Part shown: one piece after another, positions 30,601-39,297 of the stretch
How positions within the stretch are numbered: the first letter of the stretch is position 1
Layout: every line of letters begins with the position of its first letter
From: Bradyrhizobium sp. LLZ17
GTDB lineage: Bacteria > Pseudomonadota > Alphaproteobacteria > Rhizobiales > Xanthobacteraceae
Direction of reading: 5' to 3'
NCBI RefSeq assembly: GCF_041200145.1
Contig: NZ_CP165734.1
Coordinates: 7,173,001-7,237,000 of the forward strand
Length of the DNA: 64,000 nt
The notes under the pieces: generated by a model
The model's input: only the letters and a program-made list of their open reading frames with translations
Told to the model about the DNA's origin: nothing
Database searches by the model: none
Made by a program: the position numbers and the translations under genes

Positions 30601-30820
30601 ATGGAAATTTGGAGCGCGACCGGCGACGGTTCTCCTTTGTGATCACGTATGAGACCCCCACCGGTGCCGGCTTGGCTATGTCGCTTCGTGCCGGCCCCTT
30701 TACCGGGGTAACGGCGCGGCGTTTGCGAGTTTCGCGGAGGCGCACGAGGCCTGCGACCTGATGCTTGAGCATCTGAAGGGGCTGTCGCTGAATGAAGCGT
30801 CCAGCTTGCGGTCAGGCTAA
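30601..30820 (+). pseudogene. Frameshifted small protein
   Basis: The ATG at 30601, after a GGAGG, opens MEIWSATGDG..FSFVITYETPTGAG, and after one or more frame changes the end reads GNGAAFASFAEAHEACDLMLEHLKGL to a stop at 30820. The two halves look like one small soluble protein of a kind frequent in Bradyrhizobium; I know no function. Confidence 0.4.
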
Positions 30821-30887
30821 GGTCGACATTCGAGTACTTTGGATCCGACAGAACAGGCCGCGACGGCGGATGTCCGATTCTCGGCGG

Positions 30888-31613
30888 TCAGGCGGTGCTA
30901 CCGGCGTCGACCGTTACTACGGTACCGGTGATGTTCCGGCCGCCTTCGCCGAGAAGATATTCGACCATGGAAGCGACGTCGTCGGCTTCGGGCAGGTGGC
31001 GCAATGCGCTGCGGCTGGCAATGCGTCGACGGCCTTCTTGGTCCAAGGAGCTGGTCAATTCCGTGTCGATGAAGCCGGGCGCGATCGCGTTCACGGTGAT
31101 GCCGACCCTGCCGACTTCTCGGGCCAGCGAACGGGTGAAGCCGGCAACGGCGGCTTTGGACGCGGCATACACAGACAGGCCGCTGTAGCCTGTCGAGGCG
31201 ATGATAGAGGAAATGTTGACGATCCGCCCCGCGCCGTCGGCCATCATATGGCGCGCCACGTATTTGGTCAGGATAATCGGCGACAGTACGTTCAGGCGGA
31301 TCAAGGCCTCAATCTCGGAATTGTGCATGGTGGCCAGCAGCCCGTCGGTACCAATCCCGGCATTGTTGACGAGGCCGTAGATCGGGCCGAATTCGTCGCG
31401 CACTGATTTCGCGAAGCCCGAGATCGTTTCAGTGACCCCAAGGTCACAGGCGCGGAAATGCAGACGCCGTTGTGCTTCGCCGGCTGCAGCTGCAAGCTGT
31501 TCGCTCTCGCGGCGGGCCACCGCGACTACATTGTAGTCGCCGGATGCGGCGAGCCGGTGCGCGATGGCAAGACCAATACCGCGGCTGCCGCCGGTGACGA
31601 GGACGTTACGCAT
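30888..31613 (-). CDS. SDR-family 3-oxoacyl-ACP reductase-like enzyme (FabG-type)
   Basis: 241 aa NAD(P)H-dependent reductase. GGSRGIG (8-14), NNAG (83-86) and the catalytic Ser136-Tyr149-Lys153 are intact; the C-terminus (GTVVTVDAG) is FabG-like. Its ATG overlaps the end of the AMP-ligase gene by 8 bases, so it is the last gene of the leftward five-gene operon and translationally coupled. In that setting it would reduce a beta-keto acyl group on one of the two carrier proteins. Substrate inferred only from context. Confidence 0.88.
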   Translation of the reverse strand: MRNVLVTGGSRGIGLAIAHRLAASGDYNVVAVARRESEQLAAAAGEAQRRLHFRACDLGVTETISGFAKSVRDEFGPIYGLVNNAGIGTDGLLATMHNSEIEALIRLNVLSPIILTKYVARHMMADGAGRIVNISSIIASTGYSGLSVYAASKAAVAGFTRSLAREVGRVGITVNAIAPGFIDTELTSSLDQEGRRRIASRSALRHLPEADDVASMVEYLLGEGGRNITGTVVTVDAGSTA

Positions 31614-32991
31614 CGGTGCGCGCCAGTTTGCCCGCTGCCGTGACGTCGAGCCGCTCGACGAACCGGATCACCGCCGGCACCTTCCATGCTGCCAGGCAAT
31701 CTTTGCAGCGCCCGAGGATCTCAGCGCGAATCGTGTCGTGGCGCTCCGCATCGGTGCAGTTGGCGAGGACGACGTCCGCGACCACAATGGCGCCGGTGAT
31801 CGGGCTCCTGCGCGATCGCGCGCGCGACATCTGGACGGAGGCATGTCGGTTGATCACGGCTTCCACTTCCTCCGGATGCACCTTTAACCCGCCGATGTTG
31901 ATGATGCCGCCTCGCCGGCCGATGAAGTGGTATCGCTCGCCGCGCAGCTCGACCATATCGCCGGTATCGACGAAGCCCTCGGCGTCGGCGAGCGGCGGCG
32001 CGTCGGCGCCGACATAGGAGCGCGCGGTACGATGGGAGCGGATCCGCAGCGAGCCGTCGACCACCTTCATTTCAACGCCGGCATGATTCTGCCCGATCAA
32101 GTGGGCAGGAAAACCCTCGCGCCCATCGTCCACGCTGAAACCGACGCCGGCCTCGGTCGAGGCATAGGCGTGCCCGATTGACGCATGCGGAAATGCCCTG
32201 GCCAGGCCGTCCAGCACCGGCTGGTCGGCGATTTCGCCGGACAGACGGACATAGTCCGGCGAGAAGTTGGCGGACGCGCCGCTCATCAGGAGCTTGCGCC
32301 AGTGCGACGGGGTCCCGGAGATGTGGGTGACGCCGCCCGCGCGCAGCCGCGCCACATAGGCAGCGACGGCTTCCCCGGGTTCCGACAGCACCATCGATCC
32401 GCCGCCGATCACGGCCCGCAGGAAAATTTGCAGGCCGCCGTAGCGGCGGATGTCGTAGAACGTCGCCCAGGTTGCGTTCCGGTGGCGCGCAGGCACGTCG
32501 GCGATGATCGCGCCAGCGAGCCCATCGAGCGTATGTCGGACAATCTTCGGCAGCCCTGATGTGCCTGACGTCAGCATGAGCCACTCGGTCGCGCGATCGA
32601 CCTCCGATCCCATGGCCCTCCGTTGCGGCAGGTCGACGCCGATAACGATGTACTTGCCAGCCCGGCTTCGGTGGAACGGCCGATCGGTGACGATCGTGTC
32701 GATATCGGCCTGTTCGAGCAGGACCTCCAGGCGATCCCAATCGAGGTCAGGCGGGCATAGAAGCACGCGGCGGGCAACGCCGTCGAGCTCGATCATCGCT
32801 AGTGCGGAGAGCAGCTGTCCCGACGTCGCAAGCAGCACCGAGCGGCCGGACAGCTCGCAGGATCTACCGCTCAGGCAGCTGTGCTGGATGATGTCGGTCA
32901 GCGATACAACGTGCAGGCCATCGGAAATCGTGCGGCTCTTCAGCTCTGGGCCGAGGTATTGGCGCAGCGCGATGATATCAGGCGGGGACAT
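31606..32991 (-). CDS. Acyl-AMP ligase (ANL superfamily), probably loading the adjacent ACP
   Basis: About 461 aa. The P-loop LMLTSGTSGLPK, the A5-like YASTEAG, the GFVDTGDMVELRGERYHFIGRRGGIINIGGLKVHPEEVE hinge region and the C-terminal TAAGKLARTD Lys are all present. The N-terminal part is shorter than in standard acyl-CoA synthetases. The frame is open further up, but the ATG at 32991, which overlaps the ACP stop by 14 bases, fits an operon start. Likely activates a carboxylic acid and passes it to ACP 2 encoded just upstream. Confidence 0.82.
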   Translation of the reverse strand: MSPPDIIALRQYLGPELKSRTISDGLHVVSLTDIIQHSCLSGRSCELSGRSVLLATSGQLLSALAMIELDGVARRVLLCPPDLDWDRLEVLLEQADIDTIVTDRPFHRSRAGKYIVIGVDLPQRRAMGSEVDRATEWLMLTSGTSGLPKIVRHTLDGLAGAIIADVPARHRNATWATFYDIRRYGGLQIFLRAVIGGGSMVLSEPGEAVAAYVARLRAGGVTHISGTPSHWRKLLMSGASANFSPDYVRLSGEIADQPVLDGLARAFPHASIGHAYASTEAGVGFSVDDGREGFPAHLIGQNHAGVEMKVVDGSLRIRSHRTARSYVGADAPPLADAEGFVDTGDMVELRGERYHFIGRRGGIINIGGLKVHPEEVEAVINRHASVQMSRARSRRSPITGAIVVADVVLANCTDAERHDTIRAEILGRCKDCLAAWKVPAVIRFVERLDVTAAGKLARTDA

Positions 32992-33223
32992 TCTCGTAGG
33001 CTCTGACAAACTCGCCGAGGGTAGACGGGAAGGCTGCGTCCTCGGCGACAGTGAAGGGATCGACACCGAGCTCGTCCTCCAGCCGCGCTACCAGGATGGC
33101 GAATGCCAGCGAATCGAACCCGGTTTCATTCAGTGACAGATCGTCCTCAAGCGGCGGAAGCGTGACCTTCTGTTCCTCGGCAATTTGTATCATCGCGGAG
33201 AAAATTTTCGATTTGACCGACAT
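32978..33223 (-). CDS. Acyl carrier protein 2
   Basis: 81 aa four-helix carrier protein. The phosphopantetheine site is Ser38 in TGFDSLAF, followed by the acidic helix LVARLEDELGVDPF. The ATG at 33223 has GTGAGGTG upstream; a longer open frame above it is ignored because it lies inside the ligase spacer. It is sandwiched between two AMP-forming ligases, either of which could load it. Confidence 0.88.
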   Translation of the reverse strand: MSVKSKIFSAMIQIAEEQKVTLPPLEDDLSLNETGFDSLAFAILVARLEDELGVDPFTVAEDAAFPSTLGEFVRAYENVPA

Positions 33224-33257
33224 AGTACACCTCACATCTCGGCTTTCCGAGCCGATG

Positions 33258-35075
33258 TTAGAGCCTGATTTCACCCGCGACAATGCGGCCGTAGACCGCG
33301 CGGTCCATCGAAACATAGTCGCCGGTCGTTGGATCACGCAGGAACAGCGGATCGTCCACGGCCGAAGGATCAAATCCCTCGCGGATCAGCCGCTGCTTCT
33401 TCTGCTTAAATGTGTCGGTCGCTTCGAGCGCCTGGCACAACCTGACGAAGGCTGGAACTGCATAGCGCGGAAGCCGATACGAGACATGTTCTCTGAATAT
33501 CCCGAAATCGAAACGTCGGTCCACGACCAAGGCCACCATGCCGGCGCGACCATCGGCCCCGGACACCGCAACCCCATAGGTCGAGGCGTCGAGAACACCG
33601 GGGCAGTCCCTGATTGCATCGTTTACTTCGCTCGTCGAGACGTTCTCGCCCTTCCAGCGGAAGGTGTCGCCCACGCGATCGACAAAGTGTAAGTAGCCCT
33701 GCTCATCGCGCAGCATCAGATCACCGGTGCGGAACCACGCGTCGCCCTCGGTAAAGGCGTTGCGCAAGATCTTTTTCTCGGTCTCGGCCGGATCCGTGTA
33801 GCCCTCGAAAGGTACGCCGTCGCGATCGGCGCTGCCGATGCGCCCAATAGCTTCACCCGTCTCGCCAGGGGCGCAAGCGATGCAGAGCCCAGCCTCGCTG
33901 CGGAGTGGGCCGCCGCTGTCAGCATCGACCTTGATGATCGAGGCGGGAAAGCGATGCGCCAGCACCGGTGGGATCCGGCCGATCGACCCGGGTTTTCCTT
34001 CGACATTGAACAACGAAAGATTGCCTTCCGTTGCGGCGTAGAATTCGAGGATCTGCGGAATCGCGAATCGGCTCGCGAACACCTCCCAGATGTCGCCGCG
34101 CAATCCGTTGCCGACAGCCAGTCGCAGCCGGTGTCGGGCCTCTGGCTCGGACGACTGCGCCTTCAGCAGATAGCGGCAGAGCTCGCCAATATATTGGAAG
34201 ATGGTGCAGTCGAAACGCACGATGTCGTGCCAGAATCTGCTCGCAGAGAATTTCTCCGCAATCACCACCGATGCGCCGGCGCAGAGCATGCTGCAGGGGG
34301 CCGCGACACCGCCCACCGAGTGATGGAGCGGCAGGCAATCGTAGAGACGATCATCGATGGAGGCGTCCGTCACTCCGGCAAACCATCCGCCCCAGGTGAG
34401 AATGCGGCGATGACTGATGTTCGCTGCCTTCGGTAGTCCCGTAGTGCCCGAGGTATAGATTAGGAGCGCGCGTTGATCAATAGTGACGTCGCCGCGTTCG
34501 GCGGAGGACAGCGGACTTGGCTCGAACGCGGCGAGCGCCGCATCCAGATCGCCGCTTGCGTCATCGGTGCCAAGGATCCAACTTTGCGGCACGCGGCGCA
34601 GGTGGGGACGGGCGCTCTCAAACGCGTCCACGCAATCCGCAGCGAGGATGAGGTGATCCGCATCCGCGAGGTCGATGCAATGGGCGAGAGATCGGCCGAC
34701 CAGCTTGGTATTGATCAGTGCCACTGTCGCGCCGACGTTGCTGATGCCGAGCCAGCAGGCGAGGTAGTCCGGCTGGTTGGGCATCAGCAGACAGACGGTG
34801 CGGCCGGCTTGGAGGCCGAGGCCCCGCGCCCAGCGCGCATACCGGTTGATGCGGGCGGTGAGTTCGCCATAGGTGAACGATTGGCGGTCCGAGAGCAAGG
34901 CAGGTCGTTCGGGCTGATGCTGTGCCCATTCTTGCACAATGTCGGCGAGCAACCGCCGCGGTTGGGCTTCGACCCGCGCCGTTTGTGCAATTGCCTGGAG
35001 CCAGGTCTTAGCGGCGGAGCGTCTGCGCCGCGGACCGCCGGGTTTGGTCGCGCGCCGGATCGCGGCTGTTTTCAC
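33258..35075 (-). CDS. FATP-type long-chain acyl-CoA synthetase
   Basis: About 605 aa ANL enzyme. P-loop LLIYTSGTTGLPKAANISH, EFYAATEGNLSLFN, and the strictly conserved FATP/VLACS stretch HFVDRVGDTFRWKGENVSTSEV, with YAVPAFVRL and FKQKKQ near the C-terminus (Lys region). This subgroup activates long-chain fatty acids. The start is uncertain: GTG at 35075 gives the usual family length, TTG at 35159 adds an Arg-rich extension. It lies between carrier protein 1 and ACP 2, suggesting the pathway involves a fatty-acyl group. Confidence 0.85.
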   Translation of the reverse strand: MKTAAIRRATKPGGPRRRRSAAKTWLQAIAQTARVEAQPRRLLADIVQEWAQHQPERPALLSDRQSFTYGELTARINRYARWARGLGLQAGRTVCLLMPNQPDYLACWLGISNVGATVALINTKLVGRSLAHCIDLADADHLILAADCVDAFESARPHLRRVPQSWILGTDDASGDLDAALAAFEPSPLSSAERGDVTIDQRALLIYTSGTTGLPKAANISHRRILTWGGWFAGVTDASIDDRLYDCLPLHHSVGGVAAPCSMLCAGASVVIAEKFSASRFWHDIVRFDCTIFQYIGELCRYLLKAQSSEPEARHRLRLAVGNGLRGDIWEVFASRFAIPQILEFYAATEGNLSLFNVEGKPGSIGRIPPVLAHRFPASIIKVDADSGGPLRSEAGLCIACAPGETGEAIGRIGSADRDGVPFEGYTDPAETEKKILRNAFTEGDAWFRTGDLMLRDEQGYLHFVDRVGDTFRWKGENVSTSEVNDAIRDCPGVLDASTYGVAVSGADGRAGMVALVVDRRFDFGIFREHVSYRLPRYAVPAFVRLCQALEATDTFKQKKQRLIREGFDPSAVDDPLFLRDPTTGDYVSMDRAVYGRIVAGEIRL

Positions 35076-35213
35076 GGACTGTTCTTGCAGTAGGGTTGGA
35101 CCGACATCGGGGCGCACCTGCTCGCTGGTTGGCGAGTCACGGCCGGAGCGACGTTGCAATCACTCTCGACCGGCTCGCGAGCTTGTCGAAGTAGAATCTC
35201 TTTTCGGCCGACG

Positions 35214-35483
35214 TTATCCCGATCCAGGTCCGAGCTGGTTAAGGATCATTCGCTGAACGGTCTTCACCGACTGGAAATTTTCTGGCGTGATCTCGAGTTG
35301 AGGAAGGACGAGATCGAATTCGGCTTCAACCTTGAGCATCAGCTCGACCATACCCACCGAGCTCAGCCCGATATCCACCAGCCGTGACTCTGGGTGGAGA
35401 TCGGCAGTGATGGCGTTCTGCTGGAGGACGCTCCTGACGACGGATAGAACACGGTTTTGAACGTTGACGACAATGTCGTGCAT
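35214..35483 (-). CDS. Carrier protein 1, likely partner of the amino acid:[carrier protein] ligase
   Basis: 89 aa. Helix-rich protein with DIGLSSVGMVELMLKVEAEF; Ser42 occupies the phosphopantetheine position, but the preceding residue is Ser rather than the usual Asp, as I recall for carrier proteins served by aaRS-like ligases. The ATG at 35483 follows AAGGGGGCC at good spacing. First gene of the leftward operon, divergent from the flavoprotein and ligase genes that probably use it. Confidence 0.82.
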   Translation of the reverse strand: MHDIVVNVQNRVLSVVRSVLQQNAITADLHPESRLVDIGLSSVGMVELMLKVEAEFDLVLPQLEITPENFQSVKTVQRMILNQLGPGSG

Positions 35484-35717
35484 TTCACTGGCCCCCTTGG
35501 CGCAGTAGGGAGTGATCACAATCGGGGAGGACGATACCCAACTGCTCCTCGGCTCAATAGCTCTGCTTCGGAGGTACCTCGCCTGGGAGTGGAACTAGCC
35601 TGACACCCTCTTCTGCGCCAACGACGCAGCAACGGAAGTAGGCTAGCTGTTCATTTTGAGCGGAATTCATTTCGAGCTGGTCGCGTCGTTCAAATATAAA
35701 AACAGGAGGCTTTGGCC
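35484..35717. promoter_or_regulatory. Divergent promoter region of the carrier-protein gene cluster
   Basis: 234 bases separate the first genes of the two divergent operons. The part nearest 35680-35705 is AT-rich (CAAATATAAAAACAGGAGG), giving the rightward operon an AGGAGG site. No operator could be assigned. Confidence 0.55.
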
Positions 35718-36935
35718 ATGAGTGTGCAGGAGGTCAAGCTCCGCAACTTCGCTTTGGAAGTCGGCCGAGCGGGTTATGGTTCCTCATTTCGGCAGCGGAT
35801 GGCAAATGTCGCCGAGGTCGCTGCGACGGAGGCTGAGGCGGTCGATCGCGAGGCGCGCTTCCCGCAGAAAGCGATCGACGCTGCGCGCGAGGAGAGACTT
35901 TTGGGCGCTCAGATTCCGATCGAGCTCGGTGGGGACGGCGCGTCTATCTCCGAGGTGACCGATATGTGTTACGGGCTCGGCCGCGCTTGCGCCTCCGCCG
36001 GAATGATCTTCGCGATGCATCAGACCAAGATCGCGTGTCTGGTCCGCCACGGCGCGGGCAGCGATTGGCACGAAAGTCTCATGCGCCGCGTGGCCGCCGA
36101 ACAGTTGCTGCTTGCATCCTCGACGACGGAAGGTCAGAACGGCGGAAACATACGCTTCAGCTCGGCCGCAGTAGAACGCGCTGATAACGAGATTTCGCTC
36201 GTGCGCGACGCGACGGTGATTTCGTACGGTGCCGAGGCGGACGGCATCGTCACTGTCGCCCGCCGCTCTGACTCTTCCGCTGGATCGGATCAGGTGCTGC
36301 TCGCCATCACCCGCGACGATTATACGCTGGAGCCCACTCTCGCGTGGGAAACGCTTGGCATGCGAGGGACCTGCAGCGCGGGGTTCAAGTTGAACTTCAG
36401 GGGCACCGCGGACCAGATATTCCCTGTGCCATACGAAAAGATCCATGCGCAGACGATGACGCCCGTCGCCCACTTGTGCTGGTCCTCGGTCTGGGCTGGG
36501 ATCGCGGCTGCGGCGGTGGACCGCGCGCAGCTCTTCATCCGCAAGGCCGCCCGCGGGTCGGGCGGCAATATGCCTCCCGGCGCTGCGCATTTCACCGCTG
36601 CCAAAATGACGCTGACGAAATTGCGCGCCATCATCGCCGCAGATCTCCAGCTCTACGAGGTTCGCGAACGGGACGAGCGTGCGCTGTCGTCCGTCGACTT
36701 CCAGTCCTCGATCAATCTTCTGAAGGTGGAGGCCTCCGAGCTCGCGGTCACGGCCGTCATGCACGCGATGCGCGCCTGCGGCCTATCAGGTTATCGCAAC
36801 GACACCGACGTAAGTATCGGCCGCCATCTGCGCGACGTGCTTTCCGCTCCGATAATGATCAACAATGACCGGATCCTCGCCAGTGTCGGTAGCGCCACGC
36901 TGATGAGCACCGTCCCAGAGTCCCTGCGCGATTGA
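35718..36935 (+). CDS. Acyl-CoA-dehydrogenase-like flavoprotein
   Basis: 405 aa with the ACAD plan: N-terminal helical domain (YGLGRACASAGMIFAMHQTK), beta domain with LLASSTTEGQNGGN and LAWETLGMRGTCSAGFKL (flavin and substrate contacts), and C-terminal four-helix domain. The catalytic Glu cannot be placed with certainty. ATG 35718 has AGGAGG 8 bases upstream. Next to an aminoacyl carrier-protein ligase, the nearest functional parallel is the prolyl-carrier-protein dehydrogenases of pyrrole pathways, so oxidation of a carrier-bound aminoacyl or acyl thioester is inferred. Confidence 0.85.
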   Translation: MSVQEVKLRNFALEVGRAGYGSSFRQRMANVAEVAATEAEAVDREARFPQKAIDAAREERLLGAQIPIELGGDGASISEVTDMCYGLGRACASAGMIFAMHQTKIACLVRHGAGSDWHESLMRRVAAEQLLLASSTTEGQNGGNIRFSSAAVERADNEISLVRDATVISYGAEADGIVTVARRSDSSAGSDQVLLAITRDDYTLEPTLAWETLGMRGTCSAGFKLNFRGTADQIFPVPYEKIHAQTMTPVAHLCWSSVWAGIAAAAVDRAQLFIRKAARGSGGNMPPGAAHFTAAKMTLTKLRAIIAADLQLYEVRERDERALSSVDFQSSINLLKVEASELAVTAVMHAMRACGLSGYRNDTDVSIGRHLRDVLSAPIMINNDRILASVGSATLMSTVPESLRD

Positions 36936-36960
36936 TTTTTCCCCAGAAGGAATAGGCTTG

Positions 36961-37965
36961 ATGAACGTGGCCATTGTTGAAGCACCCGGGGATGCCACTC
37001 CGACTCCGGTCGATCCGTTAGACCATCTCGCCGATGCGCTGTTTCACGAGATGGGCTCTCCCGGGATCTATGGCCGCACCGCCCTCTATGAAGGCGTCGT
37101 GGAGCGAATTGGGACGGTGATCTCACGGAATCGCGAAACGAATACTGAGGTGATGCGCTTCCCGCCCGTGATGAACCGTGCCCAGCTTGAGAAGTCAGGC
37201 TATCTGAAGAGCTTTCCCAACCTCCTCGGCTGCGTCTGTGGCCTGCACGGCACGGAAAGCGAGATTGACGCGGCGGTCAGCCGTTTCGATGCCGGCGGTG
37301 ACTGGACCGCGTCGCTATCGCCGGCTGATCTCGTTCTGTCGCCGGCCGCCTGCTATCCGGTCTATCCGATCGCGGCGAGCCGAGGTCCGGTGCCGGCAGG
37401 CGGCTGGAGCTTCGACGTGGCCGCCGATTGTTTCCGTCGTGAGCCCTCGCGCCATCTCGACCGGCTGCAGTCCTTCAGGATGCGCGAATTCGTTTGCATC
37501 GGTAGTCCCGATCACGTCTCGGCGTTCCGCGAGCGCTGGATCATGCGCGCCCAGAAGATGGCGCGAGATCTGGGGCTAACCTTCAGGGTCGACTATGCCA
37601 ACGACCCGTTCTTCGGCCGGGTCGGTCAGATGATGGCGGTGAGCCAAAAGCAGCAGTCACTGAAGTTCGAACTGCTGGTGCCTCTGCGCTCCGAGGAGCG
37701 ACCGACCGCCTGCATGAGCTTCAACTACCACCGGGATCATTTCGGCACCGCCTGGGGCATCGTCGATGCGGCCTCTGAGCCGGCCCACACCGCCTGCGTC
37801 GCCTTCGGAATGGACCGTCTCGCCGTCGCCATGTTCCATACCCACGGCAAAGACGTCGCACTGTGGCCGATCGCGGTGCGGGAGCTGCTGGGCTTCGCGC
37901 AGACCGATTATGGGACGCCGCCAGTGTTCGAGGAGTTCCGATGCGCCAGGGAAGTCGCGAGCTAG
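36961..37965 (+). CDS. Amino acid:[carrier protein] ligase (class II seryl-tRNA-synthetase-like)
   Basis: 334 aa. Catalytic core of class II aminoacyl-tRNA synthetases without tRNA-binding domain: motif 2 CFRREPSRHLDRLQSFRMREF (157-177), motif 3 FGMDRL (282-287). Zinc ligands Cys131, Glu176 and Cys279 stand at the positions I recall for Bll0957 of B. japonicum, which loads glycine onto a dedicated carrier protein instead of tRNA. ATG 36961 with GAAGGAAT upstream is supported by this numbering. It starts 25 bases after the flavoprotein gene. The amino acid used here is likely Gly or another small one, untested. Confidence 0.92.
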   Translation: MNVAIVEAPGDATPTPVDPLDHLADALFHEMGSPGIYGRTALYEGVVERIGTVISRNRETNTEVMRFPPVMNRAQLEKSGYLKSFPNLLGCVCGLHGTESEIDAAVSRFDAGGDWTASLSPADLVLSPAACYPVYPIAASRGPVPAGGWSFDVAADCFRREPSRHLDRLQSFRMREFVCIGSPDHVSAFRERWIMRAQKMARDLGLTFRVDYANDPFFGRVGQMMAVSQKQQSLKFELLVPLRSEERPTACMSFNYHRDHFGTAWGIVDAASEPAHTACVAFGMDRLAVAMFHTHGKDVALWPIAVRELLGFAQTDYGTPPVFEEFRCAREVAS

Positions 37966-37998
37966 CCCGGGATCGAAAGGCCGCGGGGCCAGCCTCCA

Positions 37999-39270
37999 TG
38001 AGGAGAGACTCTCGCGGTCCACGGCGGCTTCGAGTGCGATCCGGCAACCAAGGCCGTTGCCGTACCTATCTACCAGACCGCCTCGTATGCATTCGACAGC
38101 GCCGACCATGGAGCTGCGCTCTTCAACCTCGAAGTAGACGGCTTCCGCTACACCCGGATTGGCAATCCGACCAACGCCGTGCTGGAGAAGCGCGTCGCCG
38201 CCCTTGAAGGAGGCATCGAGGCACTCAGCGTAGCCTGTGGTCAGGCCGCGGTGAATTATGCGGTGGTCAACATCGCGGAGATGGGCACCAACATCGTCTC
38301 GGTTCCGCAACTTTACGGCACCACGCATACGCTGTTCGCGCACATCCTGCCGAGGCAGGGCATCACCGTCCGGTTTTCGGAAGACGACCGGCCGGAGAAC
38401 GTGGAAAGACTGATCGACGACGATACGAGAGCGGTGTTCTGCGAGAGCGTCGGAAATCCGGCTGGAAACGTCTGCGACATCGAAGCGATGGCTGACGTCG
38501 CGCACAGGCACGGCGTTCCGCTCATCGTCGACAACACGGTACCGACACCGATCCTGCTCAGGCCGATCGAATACGGCGCAGACATCGTCGTGGAGTCGCT
38601 AACGAAATTCATGGGCGGGCATGGCACCACACTCGGCGGAATTATCATCGACAGCGGCAGGTTCCCGTGGGCGGAGCATCGCCGGCGCTTCCCAATGATG
38701 AACGAGCCGGAGAATTCCTACCACGGTCTGGTCTTCACCGAGCGGTACGGAGCTGCCGCCTACATTGCCCGTTGCCGCGCCGTCTCCCAGAGGACCATCG
38801 GCGCCGTCCTGGCGCCGATGAACGCTTTCCTGCTGCTCCAGGGCATTGAGACCGTCGCGCTCCGGATCGAGCGGCACGTCGAAAATGGCGCCAAGGTCGC
38901 GCGGTTCTTGCGCGATGACCCCCGTGTCGGGTGGGTGAATTATGCGGGCTTTCACGACAGCCGCTATTTCGCGCTGACACAGAAGTATTTAGGTGGCCGG
39001 GGCTGTTCGCTGCTGACGTTTGGCGTGGCTGGTGGCTTCGAGGCGGGCAAGCGGTTTTACGACGCGCTGAAGCTGTGCAAGCGGCTGGTCAATATTGGCG
39101 ACGCGAAATCGCTCGCCTGCCACCCTGCATCGACAACGCACCGCCAAATGTCGCCTGAAGAACAGGACAAAGCCGGCGTGCGGCCCGAGATGATCAGGCT
39201 GAGCGTCGGAATCGAGCACATCGACGACATCATCGCGGATCTCGATCAGGCCCTCAGTGCCGCGAACTGA
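37999..39270 (+). CDS. MetY/O-acetylhomoserine-sulfhydrylase-like PLP enzyme, N-terminus disturbed by a frameshift
   Basis: The family N-terminus is readable as ETLAVHGGFE..PATKAVAVPIYQTASYAFDSADHGAALF..YTRIGNPTNAVLE, but in that frame no ATG, GTG or TTG occurs between the stop at about 37999 and 38179; an ATG at 37999 lies in another frame, so a frameshift near 38000-38008 is suspected. PLP Lys is in ESLTKFMGGHG (codon 38605); HPASTTH near the C-terminus is conserved. Such enzymes replace the gamma substituent of acyl-homoserine. With the MetA-like gene next to it, it probably makes a gamma-substituted amino acid or takes part in methionine-type chemistry. Confidence 0.85.
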
Positions 39271-39297
39271 TGTTTCGTCAACCATGAAGGCATTCGG

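Noticed and set aside
35784..36764. 326-aa minus-strand frame opposite the flavoprotein gene
   Set aside because: No ribosome-binding site or domain; the plus strand encodes a recognisable ACAD.
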